A stretch of 19,533 nucleotides of DNA from Treponema sp. (lineage in GTDB: Bacteria > Spirochaetota > Spirochaetia > Treponematales > Breznakiellaceae), in NCBI GenBank assembly GCA_031281925.1, contig JAITES010000186.1:1-19533 (forward strand), given 5' to 3'. Shown here one piece after another: positions 7,755 through 15,566 of this stretch. How positions within the stretch are numbered: position 1 is the stretch's first letter; the number at the start of each line of letters is the position of its first letter. A model generated the notes under the pieces. That model had not been told where the DNA came from, searched no databases, and saw only the letters and a program-made list of their open reading frames with translations. Position numbers and translations under genes: made by a program.

Positions 7755-9419
7755 ATGAACCATGCGGAGGGCGCCCCTGTTGTTGTTATCGCGGCGCTGC
7801 ATTTTGAGAAGGGGCCCGAGGCCGTCCCCCTGGGCGCCGCCTGTATCGTATCGGCCCTCAGGGAGCGCTTCGGGGAGAAAATTTCCGTGTCTCTCCGCGA
7901 GGGATTTGCATCGGAAGGCTCCGCTTTACTCGTTGAAAAGATAAGCGCCGCATGCCCTGATGCGGCGGGCTTTTCCCTCTACAGCTGGAACCGCAGTATC
8001 TGTGTTGCGGCCGCAAAAGAAATTCGTAAACGTTTCCCCGGAATATTTCTCTTCTGCGGCGGCCCGGAAGCAAGCGCCCTTCCCGCAGGATTGCTGTTGA
8101 AGGAAGGCGGCCCCTTTGACGTCGTAGTCGAAGGGGAGGGGGAACGGAAGGTTCTCTCTCTTGTTGAGGAGAGGTTTTTTCCGGGAAAAGAACTTTCGCC
8201 CCGCGCCCCATTGCCGCTCACAAAATCTCTGCCTTACGGAGACAGTCTTGAATCCCTGCCTTCGCCCTGGCTGGACGGGACGCTTAAGATCGGCGAATCT
8301 TCTACCGTGCTCTGGGAGCTTACCAGGGGCTGCCCCTATGCCTGCGCATACTGTTACGAGTCCAGGGGAGACAGGAGGCTCAGACATTTCGGTGAAGAGA
8401 GGCTCCTTGAAGAACTTAAAGTTTTTGTCCGTGCGAATGTTCCCTATGTGTTTGTGCTCGATCCTACTTTCAATATCGAAAACAAAAGGGCCCTGAAAAT
8501 TCTCGATATGATCCTTGCCGAAAGCAGAAAGGCTGAAGAGGAGGGCCTCCGCGCGGATACCCACTGGCATTTTGAAGTGCGCGCGGAACTTGTCGGCAGG
8601 GCGCAGGCAAGGCGTTTTGCCGGACTCGGCGCTTCGCTGCAGATAGGCCTCCAGACCGCGGACAGCAGTATCTCTGCGCATCTTGGACGCGTGCTGGACA
8701 GGAAGGCATTCCGCCGGGGCATCGATATCCTTAACGCGGAAGGGGTTGTCTTCGGGCTGGATCTTATCTACGGTCTCCCCGGCGACAGCCTTGCCTCTTA
8801 CAAGAGGAGCCTTGACTTTGCCCTCTCGCTCTATCCCAATAATCTGGATCTCTTCAGACTTTCCGTGCTCCCCGGTACAGCCCTCCGGGACTGGTCAGGA
8901 CAGCTGGGGATGGAGATTGAAGAGGAGGCGCCCTACATGGTTCTGGGAACAGGAACTTTTTCCGCGGGGGATCTTGAAAAAGCGGAGTCTCTTTCCGGGG
9001 GGACGGATATCTTTTATAACCGGGGGAGGGCGGTGCCATGGTTCCTGCAGGCCCTGAAACCCCTTAAAATGAAACCTTCTGTTTTTCTGGAAACCTTTAC
9101 AGAGTTTCTGTTAAGCCGCAGTGGAAAACCGGAGGATATGAATTCAATTCAGATAGAAGAACTGCAGCTTTCCTGGCTCGAAACCTGTTACCGGAAGTCC
9201 GGAAAAGACATCCTGTTTCCCGCATTAAGGGATATTATCCGCTGTCACGGCGCGCTGAGCCGCGCCCTTGCAGAAGGACTGTCAACCGTGCTCGATCTTG
9301 AATACGATCCCGATGAACTGCTTAAAGCCGGAGATCCGGAAAGCTTTGTCCCGGCGCTCAAAAAAAAGAAACGCCGTGTGCGGATCTTTCCGGGACCCCG
9401 CGGGCCTGAAATACGCTGA
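7755..9419 (+). CDS. Radical SAM protein with N-terminal B12-binding-like domain
   Basis: A 554-aa protein. Residues about 8-140 look like the Rossmann-type B12-binding domain often fused to radical SAM enzymes (PLGAACIVSALRE, then FLFCGGPEAS and VVVEGEGE). The radical SAM core begins near 185 with the 4Fe-4S motif RGCPYACAYCYES (Cys193, Cys197, Cys200) and runs to about 400, with LQIGLQT and LDLIYGLPGDS as later strand motifs. The C-terminal 150 residues resemble the DUF4080 tail found in this group. The cobalamin-ligating DxHxxG motif is not present, so base-off B12 binding is doubtful. The reaction is unknown; related proteins act in tRNA modification, methylation or lipid chemistry. There is no Shine-Dalgarno site before the ATG, and only a weak GAATAT (7742-7747) could serve as a -10. 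The 18-nt gap after ygeW allows co-transcription. Confidence 0.8.
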   Translation: MNHAEGAPVVVIAALHFEKGPEAVPLGAACIVSALRERFGEKISVSLREGFASEGSALLVEKISAACPDAAGFSLYSWNRSICVAAAKEIRKRFPGIFLFCGGPEASALPAGLLLKEGGPFDVVVEGEGERKVLSLVEERFFPGKELSPRAPLPLTKSLPYGDSLESLPSPWLDGTLKIGESSTVLWELTRGCPYACAYCYESRGDRRLRHFGEERLLEELKVFVRANVPYVFVLDPTFNIENKRALKILDMILAESRKAEEEGLRADTHWHFEVRAELVGRAQARRFAGLGASLQIGLQTADSSISAHLGRVLDRKAFRRGIDILNAEGVVFGLDLIYGLPGDSLASYKRSLDFALSLYPNNLDLFRLSVLPGTALRDWSGQLGMEIEEEAPYMVLGTGTFSAGDLEKAESLSGGTDIFYNRGRAVPWFLQALKPLKMKPSVFLETFTEFLLSRSGKPEDMNSIQIEELQLSWLETCYRKSGKDILFPALRDIIRCHGALSRALAEGLSTVLDLEYDPDELLKAGDPESFVPALKKKKRRVRIFPGPRGPEIR

Positions 9420-9425
9420 AATACC

Positions 9426-9454
9426 TTGGCGCTTCAGGGAAAATAATTTAGAAT
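9426..9454 (+). promoter_or_regulatory. Promoter candidate directly before the DNA polymerase gene
   Basis: TTGGCG (9426-9431), a 17-nt spacer and TAGAAT (9449-9454). The predicted start of transcription falls on or next to the ATG at 9462, so the message would be leaderless, in agreement with the absence of a Shine-Dalgarno site. No LexA-like operator is visible. Confidence 0.4.
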
Positions 9455-9461
9455 TACGATC

Positions 9462-12107
9462 ATGGCGGAAACAGGCAGGCCCTGCTCGCAGATGAACACG
9501 TGCCATGGTTTTATCCTTCACAGTTACGCGGATCTCCGCAGGAACAGGCTCTACATTCTCGGCAGGCTTGCGGACGGACATTCGTTTGCGGTATCCGTGT
9601 CCCGCTGGCGGCCCTATATTCACATCTACGAAAGCGACAGGGAAAAAGTTTCCCTGCTTTTGCGGCAGTTTTCTTTTCAATGCCTGGACTCGGATCTGGA
9701 AGACTTTTTCGGAAAAGAGATCCTGCTCCGTCTTGAGTTTTCCCGCTATGCCGAGCGTTCCCAGGCGGCAAAACTGATTGGAGAAGCCGGCATCCCCAGC
9801 CCCGACGGAGACGCAAAGCCCCAGGCTCTCTACCTTTCGGAACGGCATATACGGGGGCCCGTGGAGATCCGCGGCGAGAGCCGGCCGGGCCGGCGCATTG
9901 ATTTTGTGTTTGCCGATCCTGAACTCAGCACTATTCCTGCCGATTTTGGAACGAGGCCCTGGCCCCTGCGGATAGCATCCATCGACATTGAAACCGATAC
10001 TAAAACCAATGCTGTCAGGGCCATAGGCATCGCGTGGACGGACAGCCTCCTTCTGCCCTCAGGAACGCAGCGCGAAACCGCCGGAGCAGAAGGCCGCCTG
10101 GTCAGAGTGCTGTGCCCCGCGTCCGCTGCAGGCAGGGAAAATTCAAAAGGCCTGGTCTTTCATCCTGATGAAAGATCCCTGCTTGCCGCTTTTTTGGATG
10201 ATATCCGCAGTATAGATCCTGATGTGCTTACAGGCTGGAATTTTCTGGAATTCGATTACAGAATTCTTTCGGAACGCTGTGCCGGAGCGGCTCTGCCTTT
10301 TACCCTGGGAAGATCCGTTGAAGAGGCAAAGTATTTTGCAGGCGACAAACAGGGAACGGATTATTTCAGGCGGCGGGGACGTTCCTCCGCCGCCCTGGTA
10401 CCCGGCCGCCAGGTGATAGACGCATTGCGGGTACTCCGGGCCGGCGGCCGGGATATGCTGGGCAGCAGTGACAGCGGCGAAAGTACGCTTGCGGACTTCA
10501 GTCTTGAGACGGTAGCCAGATCGGTGCTGGGAGAAGGGAAGACCAGTATAGCTGAAAACGAAAATGTTTTTTCCAACGGCGAAGAGAAGATAGCCGCGCT
10601 TGACAGACTTTATGCTGAAGATCCGGAACGTTTCGGGGAATACTGCCTCCGGGATGCGGAACTGGTGACAGGGATTCTGAAAAAGACAGGACTTTTCCGC
10701 TTGACGGCGGAACGGGCCGTGCTTACCGGCGTGAGTCTGGACAAGGCCTGGACCAGCGTGGTGAGTTTTGAACGCATATACGGAATGGAACTGCGCAAGG
10801 CCGGCATTGCCCCGCCGCCGGATGATCCTGAACGTAAAGTTTCCGGCGCGGCAGGCGGAACCGTTCTTGATCCGGCGCCGGGACTCTTTGAAAACATCGC
10901 AGTCTTCGATTTCCGCAGCCTCTATCCGAGTATCATGAGGACATTCAACATCGATCCTCTGTCACATGCACGAGCCGCCGAAGGCGGCGCCGTACAACCA
11001 ACTTCCTTACGCTCGCGGCCCGAAGGGACGCATGCGCGAGCCGCCGAAGACAGCTTGATTACCGCACCCAACGGCGCCGCGTTTTCCCGTGAGCCGGGGC
11101 TGCTCCCCGCTCTTGTCGGAACCTATTTTGCCCAGCGGCGGAAGGCGCTGGATGAAGGCAACGAGACAGCCGCCCAGGTTTACAAGATCCTGATGAACAG
11201 TTTCTACGGGGTTCTGGGAACCGCCTCCTGCCGTTACGGCCGCACGGAACTTGCCGGAGCGATCACCTCCTTTGCCCGCAAATGGCTTTTCCTTTCCCGC
11301 GACTGGTTTTCCGGAAAAGGCCGCCGTGTACTGTACGGCGATACGGATTCCCTCTTTGTTGAAACCGGCCTCACGGACGAAAGTGAATACGGTAACTTTG
11401 ATTCCCTCTGCAAAAATCTTGCCGCCGAGCTTAACGGTTTTCTTGCGGAGAGAATCAAAGAAGAATACGGGCTTGAGTCCTTTATCGAACTGCGTTTTGA
11501 AAAGGCCTACCGCCGTTTTCTCATTCCACATCTCCGGGGAGCGTTTCAGCGCGGCGGAGAGGCAGAAGCCAAAGGCCGGGCCAAGGGTTACGGTGGCTAC
11601 CTTCTGCTTCCGGACGGATGCTGCAGGGTAGAGGTAAAGGGCATGGAGGCGGTGCGCAGTGATTCTACTTCCCTTGCCCGGCGGCTGCAGCTTGAGCTTC
11701 TGGAGTTGGTGTTTTCCGGAAAAGGCGAAGAAGCCTTTAACGCCAGGCTCAGGGAAACCCTGCATCTTTTGCGCGGCGGAAAACTCGACGCGGAACTTGT
11801 GTACCGCAAGCGCCTTACCCGGCCCCCGGAAGCCTACACCGCTTCTACTCCGCCCCAGGTCAAGGCGGCGCGGCTTCTGGGCTGGAAGGGACGGCGGGGG
11901 AGGGTAGAGTATGTGTGGACAAAAAACGGCGCCGAACCCCTGAGTCTGCCCCACGGATCCCTGGACTACGAGCACTACGCGGAAACCCAGGTTATCCCCG
12001 TGGCCCTCTCCATTGCTGCGGCCGCTCACTGGAATCTTTCCAAAACCGGTCTCACTAAAGGCTGGGAGGAAGGACAGATTGAACTTGAGTTTGATGCCGG
12101 TGTATAA
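9462..12107 (+). CDS. polB: Family B DNA polymerase (DNA polymerase II-like) with an in-frame repeat insertion
   Basis: An 881-aa DNA polymerase with 3'-5' proofreading. Exonuclease motifs: Exo I SIDIET (Asp175, Glu177), Exo II GWNFLEFDYRIL (Asp265), Exo III YCLRD (Tyr394, Asp398). Polymerase motifs: A FDFRSLYPSIM (Asp483), B KILMNSFYG (Lys575, Tyr582), C YGDTDS (Asp627, Asp629). The primer-grip/KG motif is VKGMEAVRSD (725-734). All catalytic residues are intact. The protein is about 100 residues longer than E. coli Pol II. Part of the excess lies between motifs A and B, where residues 502-529 contain the hexapeptide HARAAE twice, encoded by a hairpin-rich repeat described separately. In bacteria this family copies past DNA damage and restarts forks. 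The start at 9462 is supported by a promoter that would make it leaderless; Met11 is an alternative. Confidence 0.9.
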   Translation: MAETGRPCSQMNTCHGFILHSYADLRRNRLYILGRLADGHSFAVSVSRWRPYIHIYESDREKVSLLLRQFSFQCLDSDLEDFFGKEILLRLEFSRYAERSQAAKLIGEAGIPSPDGDAKPQALYLSERHIRGPVEIRGESRPGRRIDFVFADPELSTIPADFGTRPWPLRIASIDIETDTKTNAVRAIGIAWTDSLLLPSGTQRETAGAEGRLVRVLCPASAAGRENSKGLVFHPDERSLLAAFLDDIRSIDPDVLTGWNFLEFDYRILSERCAGAALPFTLGRSVEEAKYFAGDKQGTDYFRRRGRSSAALVPGRQVIDALRVLRAGGRDMLGSSDSGESTLADFSLETVARSVLGEGKTSIAENENVFSNGEEKIAALDRLYAEDPERFGEYCLRDAELVTGILKKTGLFRLTAERAVLTGVSLDKAWTSVVSFERIYGMELRKAGIAPPPDDPERKVSGAAGGTVLDPAPGLFENIAVFDFRSLYPSIMRTFNIDPLSHARAAEGGAVQPTSLRSRPEGTHARAAEDSLITAPNGAAFSREPGLLPALVGTYFAQRRKALDEGNETAAQVYKILMNSFYGVLGTASCRYGRTELAGAITSFARKWLFLSRDWFSGKGRRVLYGDTDSLFVETGLTDESEYGNFDSLCKNLAAELNGFLAERIKEEYGLESFIELRFEKAYRRFLIPHLRGAFQRGGEAEAKGRAKGYGGYLLLPDGCCRVEVKGMEAVRSDSTSLARRLQLELLELVFSGKGEEAFNARLRETLHLLRGGKLDAELVYRKRLTRPPEAYTASTPPQVKAARLLGWKGRRGRVEYVWTKNGAEPLSLPHGSLDYEHYAETQVIPVALSIAAAAHWNLSKTGLTKGWEEGQIELEFDAGV
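10965..11049 (+). repeat. Palindromic repeat element inserted in frame within polB
   Basis: Two copies of CATGCRCGAGCCGCCGAAG (10965-10983 and 11031-11049, 18 of 19 identical) are 66 nt apart, exactly 22 codons, so the frame is kept. Between and within them are hairpins sharing a GAA loop: GCCGCC-GAA-GGCGGC (10974-10988), and GCGGCCC-GAA-GGGACGC (11015-11031) with one mismatch. A further 7-bp stem GCTCGCG/CGCGAGC pairs 11011-11017 with 11035-11041. The encoded residues (502-529) have no counterpart expected between motifs A and B of Pol II enzymes, where a short RTFNIDP-to-LP loop is normal. This looks like a dispersed repeat that invaded a surface loop. Confidence 0.7.
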
Positions 12108-12108
12108 T
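12079..12108 (+). promoter_or_regulatory. Promoter of the MATE exporter gene, overlapping the polB stop codon
   Basis: TTGAAC (12079-12084), an 18-nt spacer and a perfect TATAAT (12103-12108), whose last bases overlap the polB TAA stop. The -10 box ends 8 nt before the ATG at 12117. Transcription would begin at or next to the ATG, matching the lack of a Shine-Dalgarno site. Confidence 0.5.
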
Positions 12109-12116
12109 CGGCAATA

Positions 12117-13502
12117 ATGAACAACAGCAGAAGTCTGCCTGACAGCAGCAATTTGCCTTCCGAAAATCCCATGGGAACAAGACCGGTCGGACCTCTTCTC
12201 CTCTCCATGTCGGCGCCCATGATGCTCTCCATGATGGTGCAGGCCCTCTACAACATTGTCGACAGTATTTTTGTCGCACAGATAGGAGAAAATGCCCTTA
12301 CCGCCGTTACGATGGCGGCTCCCGTACAGTTTCTGATGATCGGTATCGGCATCGGTACCGGAGTAGGAGTAAATGCACTGCTCTCCCGGAGTCTTGGAGA
12401 GCGGAATTTTGAAATGGTCAACAAGAGCGCTGTCAACGGCCTCTTCCTCGTGTGGGTAAGCAGCGCCGTGTTTATGATCCTCGGCTGGTTTTTAACCGAT
12501 TTTTATTTCCGTACCCAGTCGGACATCGAAGAAATTCTTCGGTACGGGAAAGATTATCTTCTGGTAGTTACCCTCTGTTCATTCGTTATTTTTAATCAGG
12601 TTACCTTTGAGCGGCTTCTCATCTCCACCGGAAAGACATTCTATTCGATGATCTCCCAGGGCGCCGGAGCCCTTACCAATATCATTCTGGATCCGATTAT
12701 GATCTTCGGCCTCTTCGGTTTTCCCCGGATGGGGGTGAGGGGCGCTGCCATCGCCACCGTGGCGGGCCAGCTTGTGGGAACATGCATCGCCATGTATTTC
12801 AATTTCGCAAAGAACCATGAGATAAAGATTTCTTTCCGGAACTTCAGGCCGGAATGGAAGATCATCCGTTCCATATATTCCGTAGGCATACCTTCGATAC
12901 TGATGCAGTGCATAGGTTCCGTCATGAATTACGCCATAAACAGAATCCTTATCACCTTTACGCCGACTGCCATTGCCGTTTTCGGCGTTTTCTTCAGGGT
13001 GCAGAGTTTTATCTTCATGCCGGTTTTCGGCCTTAACAATGCCATGGTTCCCATCGTGGCGTTTAACTACGGCGCGCGGAACAGGAAACGCATCATCAAG
13101 ACCATCAAACTCAGCCTCCTCTATGCAGGCTGTATCATGTTTTCAGGTTTCATACTTTTTCAGTTCTTTCCCGGGCTCCTCTTGAGGATGTTCAACGCCA
13201 CGGAAGAAATGATGAACATAGGGATCGCCGCCTTCAAGATCATAAGCCTCATCTACATTTTTGCGGGTTTCTGCATAGTGGTGGGTTCGGTATTTCAGGC
13301 TCTGGGGAACGGCATCGAAAGCCTCTTTGTCGCCATCGGGCGTCAGCTTGTAGTCCTCCTCCCCGCGGCATGGCTCCTCTCCCTCACGGGGAATGTAAAC
13401 TCAATCTGGTGGTCTTTCCCGATTGCCGAATGTATATCCCTGGCCCTCAGCATATTCTTCTTTTGGCAAACCTACACAAAGAAGATAAAACCCCTGCCCT
13501 GA
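12117..13502 (+). CDS. MATE-family multidrug/cation exporter
   Basis: A 461-aa protein with about twelve hydrophobic helices and the features of a MATE transporter: PVGPLLLSMSAPMMLSMMVQALYNIVDSIFVAQIG at its N-terminus contains the family's P-x-x-x-x-x-x-x-P-x-x-x-x-x-x-x-x-x-Y-N-x-x-D pattern. Further matches are GIGTGVGVNALLSRSLGE, a LDPIMIFGLFGFPRMGVRGAAIATV segment at the end of the first half, and NYGARNRKRI at the equivalent place in the second half. Such proteins expel cationic drugs or metabolites across the inner membrane in exchange for Na+ or H+. It begins 9 nt after polB, but a TATAAT lies right between the genes, so independent transcription is likely. The N-terminal 15 residues before the first helix are polar. 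The substrate is unknown. A 7-bp hairpin follows the stop. Confidence 0.9.
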   Translation: MNNSRSLPDSSNLPSENPMGTRPVGPLLLSMSAPMMLSMMVQALYNIVDSIFVAQIGENALTAVTMAAPVQFLMIGIGIGTGVGVNALLSRSLGERNFEMVNKSAVNGLFLVWVSSAVFMILGWFLTDFYFRTQSDIEEILRYGKDYLLVVTLCSFVIFNQVTFERLLISTGKTFYSMISQGAGALTNIILDPIMIFGLFGFPRMGVRGAAIATVAGQLVGTCIAMYFNFAKNHEIKISFRNFRPEWKIIRSIYSVGIPSILMQCIGSVMNYAINRILITFTPTAIAVFGVFFRVQSFIFMPVFGLNNAMVPIVAFNYGARNRKRIIKTIKLSLLYAGCIMFSGFILFQFFPGLLLRMFNATEEMMNIGIAAFKIISLIYIFAGFCIVVGSVFQALGNGIESLFVAIGRQLVVLLPAAWLLSLTGNVNSIWWSFPIAECISLALSIFFFWQTYTKKIKPLP

Positions 13503-13506
13503 AATT

Positions 13507-13524
13507 ATGATCCTGCCGGATCAT
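13507..13524 (+). terminator. Small hairpin after the MATE gene, possible terminator
   Basis: ATGATCC-TGCC-GGATCAT is a perfect 7-bp stem with a 4-nt loop, four bases past the TGA stop. No strong U-run follows (CTGATTCCCTCATTTT), so it may be a weak or Rho-assisted terminator, or only a 3' end-protecting hairpin. Confidence 0.4.
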
Positions 13525-13571
13525 CTGATTCCCTCATTTTGGAAAAGCATAAATTTTTCAACAAAACAGTA

Positions 13572-13601
13572 TTCCTCATAATTTCCTCACAATGTTATGC
13601 T
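13572..13601 (+). promoter_or_regulatory. Copper-operon promoter with tandem 11-bp repeats in the -35 region
   Basis: TTCCTCATAAT (13572-13582) is followed without a gap by TTCCTCACAAT (13583-13593), 10 of 11 identical. Three bases on is TATGCT (13596-13601), part of an extended -10 (TGTTATGCT). No good -35 hexamer exists, and the repeats fill that place. Direct 11-bp repeats spaced by one helical turn over a missing -35 are the usual binding pattern of OmpR/PhoB-type activators. Copper regulators such as CusR/CopR belong to that family, but no regulator gene is in the window. Confidence 0.45.
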
Positions 13602-13635
13602 ACACTTTGCCTGACAAGGGAGAGTAAAAGGCTTT

Positions 13636-15525
13636 ATGACGACAGAAGATACTTGTGTGAGGACAATCCGCATCGGCGGCATGAGCTGTGTGAACTGTCA
13701 GAACCGGATCGAAAAGCAGCTTAAAAGTACAGCGGGCATTGAGGAAGCGTCCGTCAGCTACAATACCGGAACGGCAAGGGTGAAGTATAAGAGTTCGGTG
13801 ATCGGCTTCCATGAAATTACCCGAATCATCGAAAAACTGGATTACAGGGTGTTTGAAGATCAGGACGCCGGGGAAACTTCGCCCGGTTCCGGCCGCCCGG
13901 TGTCCGGGATGGACATGGCCGGGACACTGATTATCATCCTCGCCCTGTACATGATCCTGCGCCGCCTCGGTATATCACGCATCGCGTCGGCCTTTCCCCT
14001 GGCGGAAGCCGGCATGGGTTACGGCATGCTCTTCATCATCGGCCTTGTTACCTCCGTTCATTGCGTCGCCATGTGCGGCGGCATCAATCTTTCACAGACA
14101 CTGCAGAAACATGGGCAGGGGACCGGAGTTCCCAAAGTCCGCAGCCGCCTTGCCCTTCTCGTACCAAGCGCGCTCTACAACGGCGGCCGTATCGTCTCCT
14201 ATACTCTTGTGGGAATTTTGGCCGGCGCGCTCGGTTCGGTGATAAGCGTATCGGGACGTTTTCAGGGGGCCGTTCAGCTTATTGCCGGAATATTCATGGT
14301 GATTATGGGCATCAACATGCTCGGGTTTTTCCCGGCCCTGAGGCGTTTCAATCTCCGCATGCCGAAATTTTTTGCGGGTAAAATAGACAAAGAGAGAGAG
14401 GCCAACAGTAATCCTCTGTTCATCGGGCTCCTCAACGGACTCATGCCCTGCGGCCCCCTGCAGGCCATGCAGTTGTACGCGCTGTCCACGGGCAGCCCTG
14501 TTGCAGGCGGCGTTGCAATGTTCCTGTTCAGCGCGGGAACCGTTCCCCTTATGTTCGGCCTTGGCGCATTGAGTTCTCTGTTGAGCGGATCATTCGGGCA
14601 TGCCTTTTCCGCAAAGGTGATGAAGATTGGGGCCGTCCTCGTCAGCGTTCTCGGGCTTACCATGTTTACAAACGGCTGGAGCCTCTCCGCCCTGCCGGAT
14701 CCCCTTGATACGCTTGCCGGTTTTTTAAGGCCCTCCGGTACGCAATCCGCTTCCGCCAGCGCGTTCACACCCCTTATAGAAAACGGTGTGCAGGTTATCA
14801 ATTCCAGCCTGAGAAGCGGCGGCTATCCGGCAATCACGGTGCAGGAAGGCATCCCGGTAAAATGGACGATCGACGCGCCGCAGGGAAGCATAAACGGCTG
14901 CAACAACAGAATGATCATCCGTGAATACGGCATAGAGCACCGTTTTACGCCCGGAGAAAACATCATCGAATTCGTCCCGAAAAAAACAGGCAGATTCGCC
15001 TACAGCTGCTGGATGGGAATGATACGGAGCAGTATCACTGTTGTCGGGAAAGGCGGGACCGCGGTTCCCGAAACAGAGGCCGGTATCAGCCCCCAGCCGG
15101 CGGGAGTGGACATAGAGGCGGACAGCGTCGCCATAGCCGAAATGAACGGCGAAGGCTGGCAGACGGTAAGGATAGATCTCCGGGACGAAGGCTTCGATCC
15201 GGCAATCATCGTGGTGCAGAAATTCGTACCGGTTGCATGGACCGTCAATAACGATTCCCTGGACAAGGGGAATGGCGGCCTCATCGTTCCGGCATACTAT
15301 GCGCGGGTGGATATAGACCAGGGGGACAATGTCATCCAGTTCATGCCCGCCGCGGATTTTGATTTTTCGACCAGGGACAATGTTTTCTACGGTTATGTCA
15401 AGGTAGTTGACGACATTGCCTCCGTTGATATTGAAGCCATAAAAGCCGAAGCGGCGGAAGCGGAAACACTTATCTACCCGGACGCGTGGTTTGAACAGGC
15501 AAGCGCGGGGGCAAGTTGTCACTAG
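13636..15525 (+). CDS. HMA-SafE(DsbD-like)-cupredoxin fusion membrane protein for copper handling
   Basis: A 629-aa multi-domain protein. Residues 8-75 are a heavy-metal-associated domain with GMSCVNC (Cys18, Cys21) for Cu+. Residues about 95-365 are a six-helix or so SafE/UreH-like (DsbD/CcdA-related) membrane domain with VHCVAMCGG (Cys143, Cys147) and LMPCGPLQA (Cys272) as paired cysteine motifs in the helices. Residues about 385-470 form a cupredoxin-like domain with possible copper ligands Cys422, His435, Cys458 and Met460/Met462 (SCWMGM). Residues about 495-592 look like a second, degenerate cupredoxin repeat (VVQKFVPVAWTVNN, NVIQFMP) lacking those ligands; the protein ends ASCH. Likely role: moving Cu+ or electrons between the cytoplasmic HMA domain and the periplasmic cupredoxin. 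It is first in an operon with a DUF2318 protein and CopA. The start has GGGAG (13618-13622) upstream. Coding is intact. Confidence 0.82.
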   Translation: MTTEDTCVRTIRIGGMSCVNCQNRIEKQLKSTAGIEEASVSYNTGTARVKYKSSVIGFHEITRIIEKLDYRVFEDQDAGETSPGSGRPVSGMDMAGTLIIILALYMILRRLGISRIASAFPLAEAGMGYGMLFIIGLVTSVHCVAMCGGINLSQTLQKHGQGTGVPKVRSRLALLVPSALYNGGRIVSYTLVGILAGALGSVISVSGRFQGAVQLIAGIFMVIMGINMLGFFPALRRFNLRMPKFFAGKIDKEREANSNPLFIGLLNGLMPCGPLQAMQLYALSTGSPVAGGVAMFLFSAGTVPLMFGLGALSSLLSGSFGHAFSAKVMKIGAVLVSVLGLTMFTNGWSLSALPDPLDTLAGFLRPSGTQSASASAFTPLIENGVQVINSSLRSGGYPAITVQEGIPVKWTIDAPQGSINGCNNRMIIREYGIEHRFTPGENIIEFVPKKTGRFAYSCWMGMIRSSITVVGKGGTAVPETEAGISPQPAGVDIEADSVAIAEMNGEGWQTVRIDLRDEGFDPAIIVVQKFVPVAWTVNNDSLDKGNGGLIVPAYYARVDIDQGDNVIQFMPAADFDFSTRDNVFYGYVKVVDDIASVDIEAIKAEAAEAETLIYPDAWFEQASAGASCH

Positions 15526-15566
15526 TATCCAAATATGACTCGAAGAAGATGTAGAAGGAGATGTAT

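Noticed and set aside
10965..11049. CRISPR-like array in polB
   Set aside because: There are only two repeat copies and one spacer-length interval, the sequence is translated in frame, and no cas genes are near.
11007..12029. 340-codon open frame on the minus strand opposite the 3' part of polB
   Set aside because: It is antisense to polymerase motifs B and C, its translation has no family features, and it is explained by GC-rich codon use on the sense strand.
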